Source: Mycolicibacterium goodii (GTDB lineage: Bacteria > Actinomycetota > Actinomycetes > Mycobacteriales > Mycobacteriaceae). Taken from it: a stretch of DNA of 64,000 nucleotides. Under the pieces are notes generated by a model. The model was given only the letters and a program-made list of their open reading frames with translations. It was not told where the DNA came from and searched no databases. Location of the stretch: positions 4,774,001 through 4,838,000 of the forward strand of contig NZ_CP012150.1 in NCBI RefSeq assembly GCF_001187505.1, in the 5' to 3' direction. The position numbers and the translations under genes were made by a program. Positions 9,470 through 18,480 of the stretch are shown here, piece after piece. Position 1 is the stretch's first letter. The number at the start of each line of letters is the position of its first letter.

Positions 9470-9724
9470 CTACCCCGCGGGCGCAATGTTCGGCGGTGGT
9501 GGGGGCGGTGCGTCCTTGAGGCACAGACCGGTGGCGGTGTCGAGGTGCCTACCTGGGACGCAGAACGGGGCGCACCCGTTGGTCACGCCGGTCTCGCCGG
9601 GTTGGCATGCCGCGCTCACGGCCGGTGTCGCGATCGTCGTCACACCCATCGGGGCGGCGGCCAGCGCGGCGACCGACAATCCCCACAACGCCGTGCGCAC
9701 ACCCCGCCGAATCGTCCACGTCAT
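9470..9724 (-). CDS. small secreted cysteine-containing protein
   Basis: An 84-residue exported peptide. Residues 1-38 form a Sec signal (RRGVRTALWGLSVAALAAAP, with a likely cut after PAVSA). The mature part is about 46 residues and holds four cysteines (ACQPGETG, GCAPFC, GLCLKD), enough for two disulfides, then a Pro-rich tail. Mycobacteria encode several peptides of this size and style with unknown function. It is on the minus strand behind the MOSC gene and is transcribed toward it. Confidence 0.7.
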   Translation of the reverse strand: MTWTIRRGVRTALWGLSVAALAAAPMGVTTIATPAVSAACQPGETGVTNGCAPFCVPGRHLDTATGLCLKDAPPPPPPNIAPAG

Positions 9725-9828
9725 GTCGGCTCCTGTCCGAGTCGCTGCTGCCGCATTCTATGCACGCCATGTCGCCGCGGGTCATTACGGAGCGCTGCCG
9801 AGGCCCGTTCGGCTAGCGTCACCAACTT

Positions 9829-10836
9829 GTGCAGACCCTGATCGACTTCGAGCGTGCGCCGGCCTTCGCGATCGCGTTGACCGATCCGGTGGGCACCATG
9901 ACCGTGCGCGAAGGCCTGCTCATCGAGGGGCCGCAGGGGTGGGGTGAGTTCAGCCCGGCCGCCGGTGCTCCGCACACCGGCGGCGCCGCGTCGCACGAGG
10001 CGACGATCCGGTGGCTGACCGCGGCCATCGAACCCGGAACGGTCGGCTGGCCCGACCCGGTGCGCGGCCGGGTCCCGGTGGCAGTGTCGGTGCCCACGGT
10101 CGATGCGCGACGGGCCCGCGAGATCGCCGCCGGATCGCCGTGCCGCACGGCGTCGGTCGAGGTCGGTGTGGGCAGCCTCGATGAGGACGCGGCCAGGGTC
10201 GCCGCGGTGCGTGACGCGCTCGGTCCCGACGCGGCGCTGCGGTGCGACGCCAGGGGCCGATGGGACGTCGACACGGCCCGCACGGCCATCGCCGCACTCG
10301 ACGCCGCCGCCGGTGGCCTGGAGTTCGTCGAACGACCCTGTGCGACGCTCGCCGAACTGGTCCGGCTGCGCAGGCACAGCGACGTGCCCATCGCGGCGCA
10401 CGCGACCGCGCGGGACGCCGCGTCGGATCCGGGCACGCCGGTGGATCCGCTGCTGCGCGACGCCGCCGATGTCGTGGTGCTGGCGTGCGGACCTCTCGGT
10501 GGTGCGCGGCGAGCCCTTCGCGTGGCCGAGGCCGCGGGACTGCCGTGCGTGGTCACCTCGATGCTGGAGACCAGCGTCGGGTTGGCGGCCGGGCTCGCCG
10601 TGGCGGGCGCGCTGCCCGAGTTGCCGTTCGCCTGCCAGTTGGGCACCCGGCCGCTGCTGGCGGGTGATCTCGTCGTCGCCTCGCGCTCGCTCGTGGCCGA
10701 CGCCGACGGCCACCTGCCGGTCGCACCGATGCCACCGGCCCCGCAGCCCGAGCTGCTCGAGCAGTTCGCGATGAGCGATCCGGCCCGGCTGTCGTGGTGG
10801 CGCGAGTGTCTGCGTGCCGCCGTCGCGGCCAGCTGA
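9829..10836 (+). CDS. MenC-like enolase-superfamily protein lacking catalytic lysines
   Basis: A 335-residue protein with the fold and sequence pattern of o-succinylbenzoate synthase (MenC), including GWGEFSP, RCDARGRWD, EFVERP and GLPCVVTSMLETSVG. In MenC the catalytic bases are a KxK lysine pair and a second lysine opposite, with Asp, Glu and Asp/Glu binding magnesium. Here the KxK position reads Ser109-Val-Glu111, the opposite lysine is Ala219, and the third metal ligand is His191, while Asp140 and Glu168 remain. I find no lysine anywhere in the protein. It is therefore unlikely to make o-succinylbenzoate by the known mechanism and may be a diverged paralogue or a non-enzyme. The GTG start follows TAGCGT by nine bases. 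No other men gene is nearby. Confidence 0.8.
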   Translation: MQTLIDFERAPAFAIALTDPVGTMTVREGLLIEGPQGWGEFSPAAGAPHTGGAASHEATIRWLTAAIEPGTVGWPDPVRGRVPVAVSVPTVDARRAREIAAGSPCRTASVEVGVGSLDEDAARVAAVRDALGPDAALRCDARGRWDVDTARTAIAALDAAAGGLEFVERPCATLAELVRLRRHSDVPIAAHATARDAASDPGTPVDPLLRDAADVVVLACGPLGGARRALRVAEAAGLPCVVTSMLETSVGLAAGLAVAGALPELPFACQLGTRPLLAGDLVVASRSLVADADGHLPVAPMPPAPQPELLEQFAMSDPARLSWWRECLRAAVAAS

Positions 10837-10842
10837 GGGCGC

Positions 10843-11739
10843 TCAGTCTTGGACCGCCTTGGCGATCGCCACACAGATCGTGAGCCAGTGGGCGTCGGGT
10901 TCGGGTTGTTCGGTCAGTTCCCACATCGCGTTGTGCATCATCCGCACGATCACCCAGGCTCGGGCCCGGTCCGGGTCGAGTTCTGCCGCGTCGACCACGG
11001 CGTGGAACCGGCGCCGCACGCCCTCGCGCACGTATCCGGTCAGCTCGTCCCAGCGGTTCCACAGCATCGGGGCGACCTCGTAGTGCGGGTCGCCGTCGAA
11101 CGGCTTCGGGTCGATCGCCAGCCAGGTGTCGCCGTCGGGACCGGCGAGTACGTTCTCGTAGTGCAGATCGCCGTGGATGAGCACGCCGCCGCTGGCCCGG
11201 TCGGTGGCGAGGTCGTCACCGAGGGCGATCGCCTGCTCGACGAGCCTGCGCGGCACCGGCGCGCTGCGGGGCAACGCGGCCAGCCCCTCGGTCCAGCGGG
11301 TGACCGACCGGGGCAGCGAGCGCAGCTGCGGCAGCGCCGCCACATGCAGCGCCCGGTACAGGCCTGCAACGATCTCGCATGCCTCGATGTCCCAGAGCTC
11401 GTTGAGGTTTCGGTTGCCGAGCCGTTCGAGCAACTGGGCGCGGTGGTGGGGGTCGGCGCGCAGCAGCCGCACGGCGCCGCGACCGCCCCAGCGGCGCAGC
11501 GCGAGATGTTCGTGCGCGGTCTCGTCGTCGGGGAAGGCGATCTTCAGCACCGCCGACGCGGCGTCGCGGGTACGCACGGGCACGACGATCGAGCAGTACC
11601 CGTTCGTGACGTCCCCATCGGTGGTCAGTTCCCACTCGTCCAGCTGGGTGCGGACCTTTCTGGCCAGGCCGTCGACCCAGGCCTGCCACTGCGGGCCGCG
11701 CGCGGCCATGGCGCGTACCGCGTCGGGAAGCTCGATCAT
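10843..11739 (-). CDS. aminoglycoside/hydroxyurea phosphotransferase-family kinase
   Basis: A 298-residue small-molecule kinase of the streptomycin 6-kinase/hydroxyurea phosphotransferase family. The kinase catalytic loop is LIHGDLHYENVLAG (His-Gly-Asp with the following Asn), and the metal-binding Asp is in WLAIDPKPFDGD. An N-terminal Lys in SAVLKIAFPDDE should bind ATP phosphate. Such proteins phosphorylate hydroxyl groups of aminoglycosides or of unidentified cellular metabolites; resistance cannot be assumed. The ATG at 11739 gives the usual family length. Convergent with the MenC-like gene, divergent from tpx. Confidence 0.85.
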   Translation of the reverse strand: MIELPDAVRAMAARGPQWQAWVDGLARKVRTQLDEWELTTDGDVTNGYCSIVVPVRTRDAASAVLKIAFPDDETAHEHLALRRWGGRGAVRLLRADPHHRAQLLERLGNRNLNELWDIEACEIVAGLYRALHVAALPQLRSLPRSVTRWTEGLAALPRSAPVPRRLVEQAIALGDDLATDRASGGVLIHGDLHYENVLAGPDGDTWLAIDPKPFDGDPHYEVAPMLWNRWDELTGYVREGVRRRFHAVVDAAELDPDRARAWVIVRMMHNAMWELTEQPEPDAHWLTICVAIAKAVQD

Positions 11740-11826
11740 CGGAACCCATGATCCCCGCCGCCGCCGCGACCTGCCGTCGCACCCCGGACTGTTCGTACCG
11801 GCCCGAGTTTTGACAGACTGTTGCCC

Positions 11827-12321
11827 ATGGCACAGATAACCCTGCGTGGAAACCCCATCAACACCGTCGGCGAGCTGCCCGCGGTCGGCTCCGCGGCCCC
11901 GAGCTTCTCTCTCGTCGGCACCGACCTCGGCGCGGTCACCAGTGACCAGTTCAGCGGCAAGCCGGTCCTGCTGAACATCTTCCCGTCGGTCGATACGCCG
12001 GTCTGCGCCACCAGCGTCCGCACCTTCAACGAGAAGGCCGCGTCCAGCGGTGCCACCGTGCTGTGCGTGTCGAAGGATCTGCCGTTCGCGCAGAAGCGCT
12101 TCTGCGGTGCCGAGGGGATCGAGAACGTCACCACCGCGTCGGCGTTCCGTGACAGCTTCGGTGAGGACTTCGGCATCACGATCGCCGATGGGCCGATGGC
12201 CGGTCTGCTGGGCCGGGCGGTTGTCGTGCTCGGCGCCGACGGCAAGGTCGCGTACAGCGAACTGGTGCCGGAGATCGGGCAGGAACCCGACTACGATGCG
12301 GCGCTGAAAGCGCTCAGCTGA
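11827..12321 (+). CDS. tpx: thiol peroxidase (Tpx), atypical 2-Cys peroxiredoxin
   Basis: A 164-residue thioredoxin-dependent peroxidase that reduces hydroperoxides in the cytoplasm. The peroxidatic Cys60 is in SVDTPVCATS and the resolving Cys93 is in KRFCGAEG, the standard Tpx spacing; a third Cys80 lies between. Start at the ATG at 11827 gives MAQITLRGNPINTVGELP, the usual Tpx beginning. It is transcribed away from the kinase-like gene and ends at a strong shared terminator. Confidence 0.95.
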   Translation: MAQITLRGNPINTVGELPAVGSAAPSFSLVGTDLGAVTSDQFSGKPVLLNIFPSVDTPVCATSVRTFNEKAASSGATVLCVSKDLPFAQKRFCGAEGIENVTTASAFRDSFGEDFGITIADGPMAGLLGRAVVVLGADGKVAYSELVPEIGQEPDYDAALKALS

Positions 12322-12345
12322 CACGAGCTCTCGTATACCGACCGC

Positions 12346-12378
12346 AAACCCTCACCCGCGCCTCGCGGGTGAGGGTTT
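12346..12378. terminator. bidirectional 15-bp terminator between tpx and tenA
   Basis: AAACCCTCACCCGCG, a CCT loop and CGCGGGTGAGGGTTT form a perfect 15-bp stem between two convergent genes. It has A-rich and T-rich flanks, so it can serve both strands. Confidence 0.85.
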
Positions 12379-12400
12379 TCTCTTGTTCGGACCGGCTCGC

Positions 12401-13077
12401 TCAGACCGGCCACTGTTCGCGGCGGTACGCCGCGTCGAAGAACATCCATTCGTAGCGGGACGTGACGACGAAATGTCGCTGCGCTGCGGTCTGTTCGGCG
12501 TCGCTGAGGGTGAGGCCGAGCCGGTCGGTGAGCGCGAGCACCTCGGCGACGGTGGCCGCGAACTCCTCGCCGCCGTAGCTGGCGATCCAGCGCTGGTACC
12601 TCGGATCGGTCGATCCGCGCCGCATCAGTTCGGCGCCCACCCGCGCATAGATCCAGTAGCACGGCAGCACCGCGGCCAGACCGTCGGCGAAGCTGCCCGC
12701 GTAGGCCGTGGCGAGCAGATAGCTGGTGTAGGCCTGTGTGGTCGGGCTGACCGGTTCGGCGTCCAGGGCAGCAGGATCCAGCCCCAGTTCCGGAAGCAGT
12801 TCGTTGTGCAGTCCGAGTTCGACGTCGAAGACCTCGGCCGTGTGCCGGGCGAACATCGCGGTGTCGGCCAGGGTGGTGCCTTGGCCGCGACGATCGACAG
12901 CGCGCGGGCGTAGTCGCGCAGATAGTGCACGTCCTGGGCGACGTAGTGGGCGAACGTCTTCTCGTCGAGCGTGCCGTCGGTGAGGCCGGTGAGAAACGGA
13001 TGCGCGAGGATGTCCGCGTAGACCGGTTCGATCCCATGCCACAACCGGGTTGAGAAGGTGTGCGGGTTGGAGTGCAT
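12401..13077 (-). pseudogene. tenA: tenA (thiaminase II/aminopyrimidine aminohydrolase), single-base frameshift
   Basis: TenA salvages thiamin pyrimidine by hydrolysing aminopyrimidines. The N-terminal quarter (MHSNPHTFSTRLWHGIEPVY to DYARALSIVAAK) reads in one frame and the rest (GTTLADTAMFARHTAEVF to YRREQWPV) in another. Adding one C near 12879-12880 on the plus strand restores a continuous 225-residue TenA with the expected AAKGTTLADTAMF junction. The span is 677 bases, one short of a whole number of codons. Otherwise the sequence is intact, including the SYLLATAY and CYWIYARVG regions. This could be a recent mutation or a sequencing error in a GC-rich stretch. I found no TPP riboswitch upstream. 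Confidence 0.8.
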
Positions 13078-13429
13078 GTGCACATCCTGACAGTCGATCC
13101 GCACGCGCGTCGGCCTGGCCGCGCCGAACAGCGCGCCAGCAACCATTTTCCGCGGTGCCCGGCCGGGTTGTGACCGCGGCGGCACGGGCGGCGGTGATGT
13201 GACCGTGATGTCGCCCTCATGTGGCATCCGCACTGCGCGACGGCGGTGCCGGATCGCCCGGAAACCGCCCAGCGTCACCGTTCGGTCACGGTATTGCATC
13301 TGATCGACGTTGTGCCCCACAGAAATTGGGCAAACCGCCATGTCGCGGGGTAGAACTAATTGACGCTACTGGAGTCGACCAGCAGTCAGCGTCGTGTTTC
13401 ACCCTGAGGTCGAGAGAGTTGATGTTCGG
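13078..13429. other. divergent intergenic region tenA/ripD
   Basis: About 350 bases separating tenA from ripD. It contains a short tandem repeat (GTGATGTGACC then GTGATGTCGCC, near 13193-13215) and a more AT-rich part at 13310-13380 that could hold the ripD promoter. I see no conserved riboswitch or gene. Confidence 0.4.
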
Positions 13430-14101
13430 ATGAGACGCGCGTATGCCACCGTGGTTGGCGTTGTGGTGAGCTTTGCGGTCAGCACCGCCATGCTCGTGGG
13501 GACCCCCGCGATCGCCGGCGCCGCCCCGTATGACCGGCCGGCCGGCAATCAGAGATTCGTCGAAATCGTCATCACCAGGGCGCTTTCGCAGCGCGGCGTG
13601 CCCTTCGCCTATGGCGGCGGCGATGTCAACGGACCCACGCGCGGTGTTCCGCGCGAAATCCCGCCTGCCACAGCGGTTCCCGGCGCCGCCTATCCGGGTC
13701 TCGCACCGGCGGCGACACCCCAGGCGCTGACGCCGGGCCTGAACACGCCCGCGGTCACACCGGGCCTGACACCCGCGGTGACACCGGGTCTGCCTGCCCC
13801 GGTCGCGGCCCCGGTGCCCGACGTCGTCGGCTTCGACGCCTCAGGTCTGATCGTCTACGCGTTCGCCGGGGCGGGGGTGAAGATGCCGCGGTCCTCCGGC
13901 GAGCAGTACAAGGTGGGCCAGAAGGTGCTGCCGTCGCAGGCTCTGCCGGGCGATTTGATCTTCTACGGGCCGGAGGGCACCCAGAGCGTGGCGCTGTTCA
14001 TCGGCAACGGCCAGATGGTCGAGACCACCGACTCGGGCGTACAGGTCTCCCCGGTGCGCACCGAGAACATGACGCCGTATCTGGTGCGCATCATCGCCTG
14101 A
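13430..14101 (+). CDS. ripD: RipD-like non-catalytic NlpC/P60 protein
   Basis: A 223-residue exported peptidoglycan-associated protein. Residues 1-31 form a signal peptide (cut near AIAGAAPYD). Residues about 90-125 are a Pro-rich linker with repeated VTPGL-type units. The C-terminal half is an NlpC/P60 domain in which the catalytic Cys is replaced by Ala137 (GFDASGLIVYAF) and the catalytic His by Ser186 (GTQSVALFIG). These are the substitutions known for M. tuberculosis RipD, which binds but does not cut peptidoglycan. The ATG at 13430 is chosen because the ATG at 13422 hits a stop two codons later. The domain is otherwise well conserved, so this is a preserved pseudoenzyme. Confidence 0.85.
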   Translation: MRRAYATVVGVVVSFAVSTAMLVGTPAIAGAAPYDRPAGNQRFVEIVITRALSQRGVPFAYGGGDVNGPTRGVPREIPPATAVPGAAYPGLAPAATPQALTPGLNTPAVTPGLTPAVTPGLPAPVAAPVPDVVGFDASGLIVYAFAGAGVKMPRSSGEQYKVGQKVLPSQALPGDLIFYGPEGTQSVALFIGNGQMVETTDSGVQVSPVRTENMTPYLVRIIA

Positions 14102-14185
14102 CCGGTACACCACGGCAGAAAGTGTCACCGCCCCCGCCGCACCGTCCGTAGGGTTGACCTGCAGGCGTAGAAGGGGCGGTTCGGC

Positions 14186-15337
14186 ATGACTCAACCACCG
14201 GCGACGCAACCGTCGGCTCAGCCGACACGAAAGACGTTTCCCGGGATCAGTTCCCGGGCATGGGAGCATCCGGCCGACCGCACCGCGCTGACCGCGTTGC
14301 GCCGGCTCAAGGGTTTCGACCAGGTCCTCAAGGTGCTGTCCGGGATGCTGCGCGAACGGCAGCACCGCCTGTTGTACCTGGCCAGTTCGGCGCGGGTGGG
14401 CCCGCGCCAGTTCGCGGATCTGCACCAACTGCTCGACGACTGCGTGCAGGTGCTCGACGCGCCGGGGCGACCGGAGATGTTCGTGACGCAATCGCCGGTG
14501 GCCAACGCGTACACGATCGGCATGGACGAGCCGTTCATCGTGGTCACCTCCGGCATGTACGACCTCATGTCACCCGAGGAGATGCGTTTCGTCATCGGGC
14601 ACGAACTCGGCCACGCGCTCAGCGGCCACGCGGTGTACCGGACCATGCTGATGCATCTCATGCGGATCGCTTCGACGTTCGGGTTCGTCCCGGTCGGCGG
14701 GTGGGCGCTGCGCGCGATCGTGGCCGCGCTGATGGAATGGGAACGCAAATCCGAACTTTCGGGCGACCGGGCCGGGTTGCTGTGCGGTCAGGATCTCGAC
14801 TCCGCGATCCGGGTCGAGTTGAAGCTCGCGGCAGGGGCGCGCCTCGACAAGCTGGATTCGCAGGCGTTTCTCGCCCAGGCGCGCGAGTATGAGCGCACCG
14901 GCGACATGCGCGACGGTCTGCTCAAACTGCTCAACCTGGAACTCAAGACGCACCCGTTCTCGGTGCTGCGGGCCGCGGCGCTGACGCAGTGGGTCGACAC
15001 CGGCGGTTACGGCGCTGTCCTGGCGGGTGACTATCCGCGTCGGGAAGACGACGACAAAACCGCGTGGCGCGAGGACATCGGCGAGGCGGCCCGGCATTAC
15101 CGCGACGGTTTCGATCAATCGGACGATCCGCTGATCCGGGGGATCCGCGACGGCCTCGGCGGCATCGTCGACGGGGTGGGTCAGGCCGCGACGTCGGCGG
15201 CGGACACGGTGGGCCGCAAGATCTCCGAGTGGCGTCGCAACGTCAGGCGAGAGGCCTCCGGACCCGACAGTGGACCCGACAGCGAACCCGACGGACCCGG
15301 CGGCGGAGCGGATCGCGGCTCGGACACCGACCGCTGA
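14186..15337 (+). CDS. M48-family zinc metallopeptidase
   Basis: A 383-residue peptidase of the M48 group. The zinc-binding motif HELGH is at residues 139-143, with the third ligand region ELSGDRAG (Glu/Asp) about 45 residues later. A hydrophobic segment between them (FGFVPVGGWALRAIVAALM) may touch the membrane; there is no signal peptide. The C-terminus (about residues 340-383) is a charged Gly/Asp/Pro tail with repeated GPDS-type units. RBS AAGGGG precedes the ATG at 14186. Possibly linked with the membrane protein gene that follows after 80 bases. Confidence 0.85.
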   Translation: MTQPPATQPSAQPTRKTFPGISSRAWEHPADRTALTALRRLKGFDQVLKVLSGMLRERQHRLLYLASSARVGPRQFADLHQLLDDCVQVLDAPGRPEMFVTQSPVANAYTIGMDEPFIVVTSGMYDLMSPEEMRFVIGHELGHALSGHAVYRTMLMHLMRIASTFGFVPVGGWALRAIVAALMEWERKSELSGDRAGLLCGQDLDSAIRVELKLAAGARLDKLDSQAFLAQAREYERTGDMRDGLLKLLNLELKTHPFSVLRAAALTQWVDTGGYGAVLAGDYPRREDDDKTAWREDIGEAARHYRDGFDQSDDPLIRGIRDGLGGIVDGVGQAATSAADTVGRKISEWRRNVRREASGPDSGPDSEPDGPGGGADRGSDTDR

Positions 15338-15403
15338 CGGGGTGATCGCGACCGGCACCCGCGGCATGCCGTGATACTTGCCGAATTGCCAACGGTAAGT
15401 CCC

Positions 15404-15409
15404 TAGACT
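15404..15409 (+). promoter_or_regulatory. TAGACT -10 element, likely leaderless start
   Basis: TAGACT lies eight bases before the GTG start at 15418 and no ribosome site is visible, fitting a leaderless mycobacterial transcript. Confidence 0.45.
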
Positions 15410-15417
15410 GTGCCCTT

Positions 15418-16200
15418 GTGGGCCTACTGTTCGGTTTCGCGCCATGGATCATCTACTGGGTACTCGTCGGCAATGTCCCATTCCTGACCGCGGTGCTGGT
15501 CGCCCTCGCGACCGCCGTGGCCTCGTTCGTGATCAGCAGGCTGTCGGGCGGTCCGGGGCGGACGCTGGAGATCGGCGCCCTCGCGACGTTCGTGGTGCTG
15601 ACCGTTTTGACCCTGGTGCTCAGCCAGGACGCGATGGAGCGGTGGATGCAGCCGCTGAGCAATGCGGGCATCTTGCTCGTCGCACTCGTCGGCGCGCTGA
15701 TCGGCAAACCGTTCGTCAAGGAGTACGCCGAGGTCGGTCAGCCACCCGGGGTCGTCGAGAGCGATCTGTTCAAGCGCATCGTGGCGATCCTGACGTGGGT
15801 GTGGGTGGGCGCGTTCGCCGGGATGACGGTCTCCTCGGCGATCCCGCCGATCGTGCAGGGCGACGCCACGATCCTGGACACCAGGACACCGCTGTCGTTC
15901 GTGTGCTACTGGGTCATCCCGTTCGCGTTGCTCGGCGCGGCGGCGCTGGTGTCGCGGGTGCTACCGGACCGCATGATGGAGGGCATCAACGACGTCGTCC
16001 GCAAGACCACGTTCGTCGCCTACAGCGAGGCCGCCATCGACGAGCTGTACTACCTCGCGCAGGAGCACGCCAACCGTGAGGTCGGCCCCGGCCAGGAGGC
16101 GTACGACGTCCGGGTGGGTGGTTCGGGCACTCCGCTGGTGGGTGACGAGAGCCGCCTGTCGTGGCCGTCGACCTACAAGGTGCGCGACCGCAGCAGGTGA
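15418..16200 (+). CDS. integral membrane protein, unknown function
   Basis: A 260-residue protein with about six transmembrane helices: residues 5-20, 22-40, 53-70, 80-98, 125-145 and 165-190. A soluble C-terminal tail of about 70 residues ends in basic KVRDRSR. I recognise no catalytic motif. It resembles the actinobacterial proteins often annotated only as conserved membrane proteins. It sits on the same strand as the M48 peptidase, and its stop is seven bases from the convergent CPBP remnant. Confidence 0.75.
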   Translation: MGLLFGFAPWIIYWVLVGNVPFLTAVLVALATAVASFVISRLSGGPGRTLEIGALATFVVLTVLTLVLSQDAMERWMQPLSNAGILLVALVGALIGKPFVKEYAEVGQPPGVVESDLFKRIVAILTWVWVGAFAGMTVSSAIPPIVQGDATILDTRTPLSFVCYWVIPFALLGAAALVSRVLPDRMMEGINDVVRKTTFVAYSEAAIDELYYLAQEHANREVGPGQEAYDVRVGGSGTPLVGDESRLSWPSTYKVRDRSR

Positions 16201-16207
16201 GGCGGGT

Positions 16208-16647
16208 TCACCCGGCCGGTGTCATGCCCATCAGCCCGAACATGAGCACCAGTCCGGGCAGCAGGTTGGTGATTTGATGGGCGGCGATGCCTGCCAGCAG
16301 CCCGTCGGTGTACAGCCGCGCGAGGGCGATCGGGACCGCCACCACCAGGAGCAGCGGCGCCCGCACCGGCTCGAAATGGGCCAGCGCGAACACCACGGTT
16401 GACACCACGGCCGCGACGACGCGCCCCCAGCGCTGCTCCAGCGCACCCCACAGCAGGCCGCGATAGACGATCTCCTCGCACACCGGCGCGACGAACGTCA
16501 CCGTCACGAACACCGCGACCGCGAACGGCCACGCCGCACGCACACCCCGGACACCGCCAGATAGCCGACCTCGACGAGCACGAATGCGCCGAGACCCCAT
16601 CGGTGCAGTGGACGCGCGGGTCCGACATCCCTGGCCGCGATGCTCAT
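16208..16647 (-). pseudogene. CPBP-family intramembrane protease remnant, shortened and out of frame
   Basis: The C-terminal part reads as a CPBP (Abi) membrane protease: glutamate motif CEEIVYRG, then FALAHFEP and AHQITNLLPG carrying the conserved His and Asn. The N-terminal start (ATG at 16647, [20 protein letters not shown]) overlaps the upp stop as ATGA but is in a different frame. The switch falls near 16540-16550, where a TCCGGGGTG segment joins one short helix directly to VRAAWPFAVAVF. Full-length family members have several more helices before the glutamate motif. I infer an internal deletion with loss of frame; an assembly error is the alternative. Confidence 0.6.
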
Positions 16648-17273
16648 TTCGTGCCGAAGATCCGGTCACCGGCGTCGCCGAGTCCCGGCACGATATAGCC
16701 GTGCTCGTTGAGCGCGCGGTCCACCGCCGCGGTGTAGATCGTCACCTCGGGATGCGCGGCCTGGACCGCGGCGACACCTTCCGGGCAGGTCAGCAGGCAC
16801 ACGAACTTGATCGACCGGGGCCGGTACTCCTTGACCCGGTCGATGGCGGCGACCGCTGAGTTCCCGGTCGCCAGCATCGGGTCGACGACGACGACGTCGC
16901 GCTCGGCCACATCGTTGGGCAGCTTGAAGTAATACTCGACCGCCACAAGTGTTTTCGGGTCGCGGTACAGCCCGATGTGTCCCACGCGGGCGTTCGGCAC
17001 CACGCTCAGCATGCCGTCGAGGATGCCGTTGCCTGCCCGCAGGATCGACACGAACACCAGCTTCTTGCCGTCGACGACGGTACCGGTCATGGTCTCCAGC
17101 GGCGTCTGGATCTCGACCGGCTGCAACGGGAGGTCGCGCAGCACCTCGTAGGTCATCAGCATCGAGATCTCGTTCAACAGCTGACGGAAACCCTTGCTGG
17201 ACAGGTCTTTCTGCCGCATCAGGGTGAGCTTGTGCTGGACCAGGGGGTGGTCGATCAGGTGCAGGGTGCCCAT
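16644..17273 (-). CDS. upp: uracil phosphoribosyltransferase
   Basis: A 209-residue type I phosphoribosyltransferase making UMP from uracil and PRPP. The PRPP loop is [17 protein letters not shown], the N-terminal part has [13 protein letters not shown], and the uracil-binding end is [16 protein letters not shown]. The ATG at 17273 has a strong ribosome site, AGAGGAG. It lies ten bases downstream of the DUF1688 gene, itself overlapping the GTP-cyclohydrolase-II-like gene. In yeasts with the URC pathway a uracil phosphoribosyltransferase (URC6) works with URC1 and URC4, so this copy probably serves uracil breakdown as well as salvage. Confidence 0.95.
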   Translation of the reverse strand: MGTLHLIDHPLVQHKLTLMRQKDLSSKGFRQLLNEISMLMTYEVLRDLPLQPVEIQTPLETMTGTVVDGKKLVFVSILRAGNGILDGMLSVVPNARVGHIGLYRDPKTLVAVEYYFKLPNDVAERDVVVVDPMLATGNSAVAAIDRVKEYRPRSIKFVCLLTCPEGVAAVQAAHPEVTIYTAAVDRALNEHGYIVPGLGDAGDRIFGTK

Positions 17274-17283
17274 CGGGTCTCCT

Positions 17284-18480
17284 CTAGAAGACGGTGCCGT
17301 CACTGTCGATGGAAAGCGGTGGTCGCCCGCCCCGCAGACGTTGTGCCAGAGCACGACCGGCGGCCCAGGTGCCGCCTTCGAGCACACACGCCAACGGCAG
17401 ATCCGGTGCGCCGAGCACGTCCCGTACGAGCGGGGCGACCTCGTCGAGGAGCGCCACGGTCAGTGCGCGCCACTCCACGATGAGCTCGTCACCCACCGAC
17501 CAGGTGCGTTCGACCAGGTTCGGGTCGCGCAACCGCAGCACGCCCGTGTCGAAAAACAGGCCGCCGTTGCGATATTCGGGCAGGCCGGTCAGATCGTCGA
17601 GTCCGGTCACCCGTACCCCGGCCCATTCGAACGGCTCCAGCAGCGAATACGTCAGCCACTGCGAGAGCTTGTGGAACGGCATCCAGCCGGCCGACGCGTC
17701 CGGGCCGGGTACCGCCCGGTGCGGCCAGCAGTCACCGAGCGGATGGTTCTCGATGACGCCGGGGGTCAACCAGATCCCGCTGAGCGAGGCCAGCAGCCGG
17801 TCGAGGATGTCATGTGCGGCGACCTGCCCGCCGGGATCGATGAGGTCGGCCAGCACGGTGCTCGGTCGCGCGTGTTGCCCGGTGAGTGCGTTCCCCAGTC
17901 GGTGCAGCAGGTGAACCCGTCCGTCCAGGCCCACCAGCGGGTTGTCCGGACCGGCCTGGAAAGCGCGGGCCAGCGCTTGGGTGTCGAGGCCGGTCAGGCC
18001 CGCAGCGTCCACCCGCAGCGGATCGCCAGGGTCGCTGGAGAACACGCCGCCGCAGAACGCGTGCCAACTGGCCACCCCGAGACCTTCGGACCGGGTGAGG
18101 GTCTGTCCGGTGTCGGGGTCGGTGTAGCGCCAGCGCGCTCCGGCACCCGCGTCGAGCAGCACACTGACCACGGTCAGGTCGATCATCGCGCGGCTGCGGG
18201 CATCCGGGTCGGGCAGGCGGGCGTCGATCTGCTGCCTGCGGTCGATCCCGCCGGCCTCGAAGTGCCGCCATCGGCTGTGGTACGGGATGTCCAGGTCCGG
18301 GTAGTTCTGCCGGGTGACCGCGGCGACCTCCGTCGCGGCGCGCTGCAGGGACCGGTCGTCGACGACGAACCACGACGATTCCGCGGCACGCGCGCGATCC
18401 AGCAGGAAACGGGCACGGTCGCGGATGGTCCGCGTGGAACGCAGCGTCGCCACCGCGGCCGGGACATCGGTGGGGCTCAT
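17284..18480 (-). CDS. DUF1688 protein, URC4-like (uracil catabolism)
   Basis: A 398-residue cytoplasmic protein of the DUF1688 family, the bacterial counterpart of fungal URC4, which is needed for growth on uracil as a nitrogen source. Recognisable blocks include [36 protein letters not shown] and [19 protein letters not shown] in the N-terminal half, and HPLGDCWPH and [23 protein letters not shown] further on. The biochemical reaction is not known to me. The ATG at 18480 overlaps the stop of the upstream gene by one base (TGATG), so the two are translationally coupled; upp follows after ten bases. Confidence 0.85.
   Translation of the reverse strand: MSPTDVPAAVATLRSTRTIRDRARFLLDRARAAESSWFVVDDRSLQRAATEVAAVTRQNYPDLDIPYHSRWRHFEAGGIDRRQQIDARLPDPDARSRAMIDLTVVSVLLDAGAGARWRYTDPDTGQTLTRSEGLGVASWHAFCGGVFSSDPGDPLRVDAAGLTGLDTQALARAFQAGPDNPLVGLDGRVHLLHRLGNALTGQHARPSTVLADLIDPGGQVAAHDILDRLLASLSGIWLTPGVIENHPLGDCWPHRAVPGPDASAGWMPFHKLSQWLTYSLLEPFEWAGVRVTGLDDLTGLPEYRNGGLFFDTGVLRLRDPNLVERTWSVGDELIVEWRALTVALLDEVAPLVRDVLGAPDLPLACVLEGGTWAAGRALAQRLRGGRPPLSIDSDGTVF

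Noticed and set aside
13078..13400. TPP riboswitch before tenA
   Set aside because: I looked for CUGAGA and the conserved ACCUGAUC box on the minus strand and found neither.
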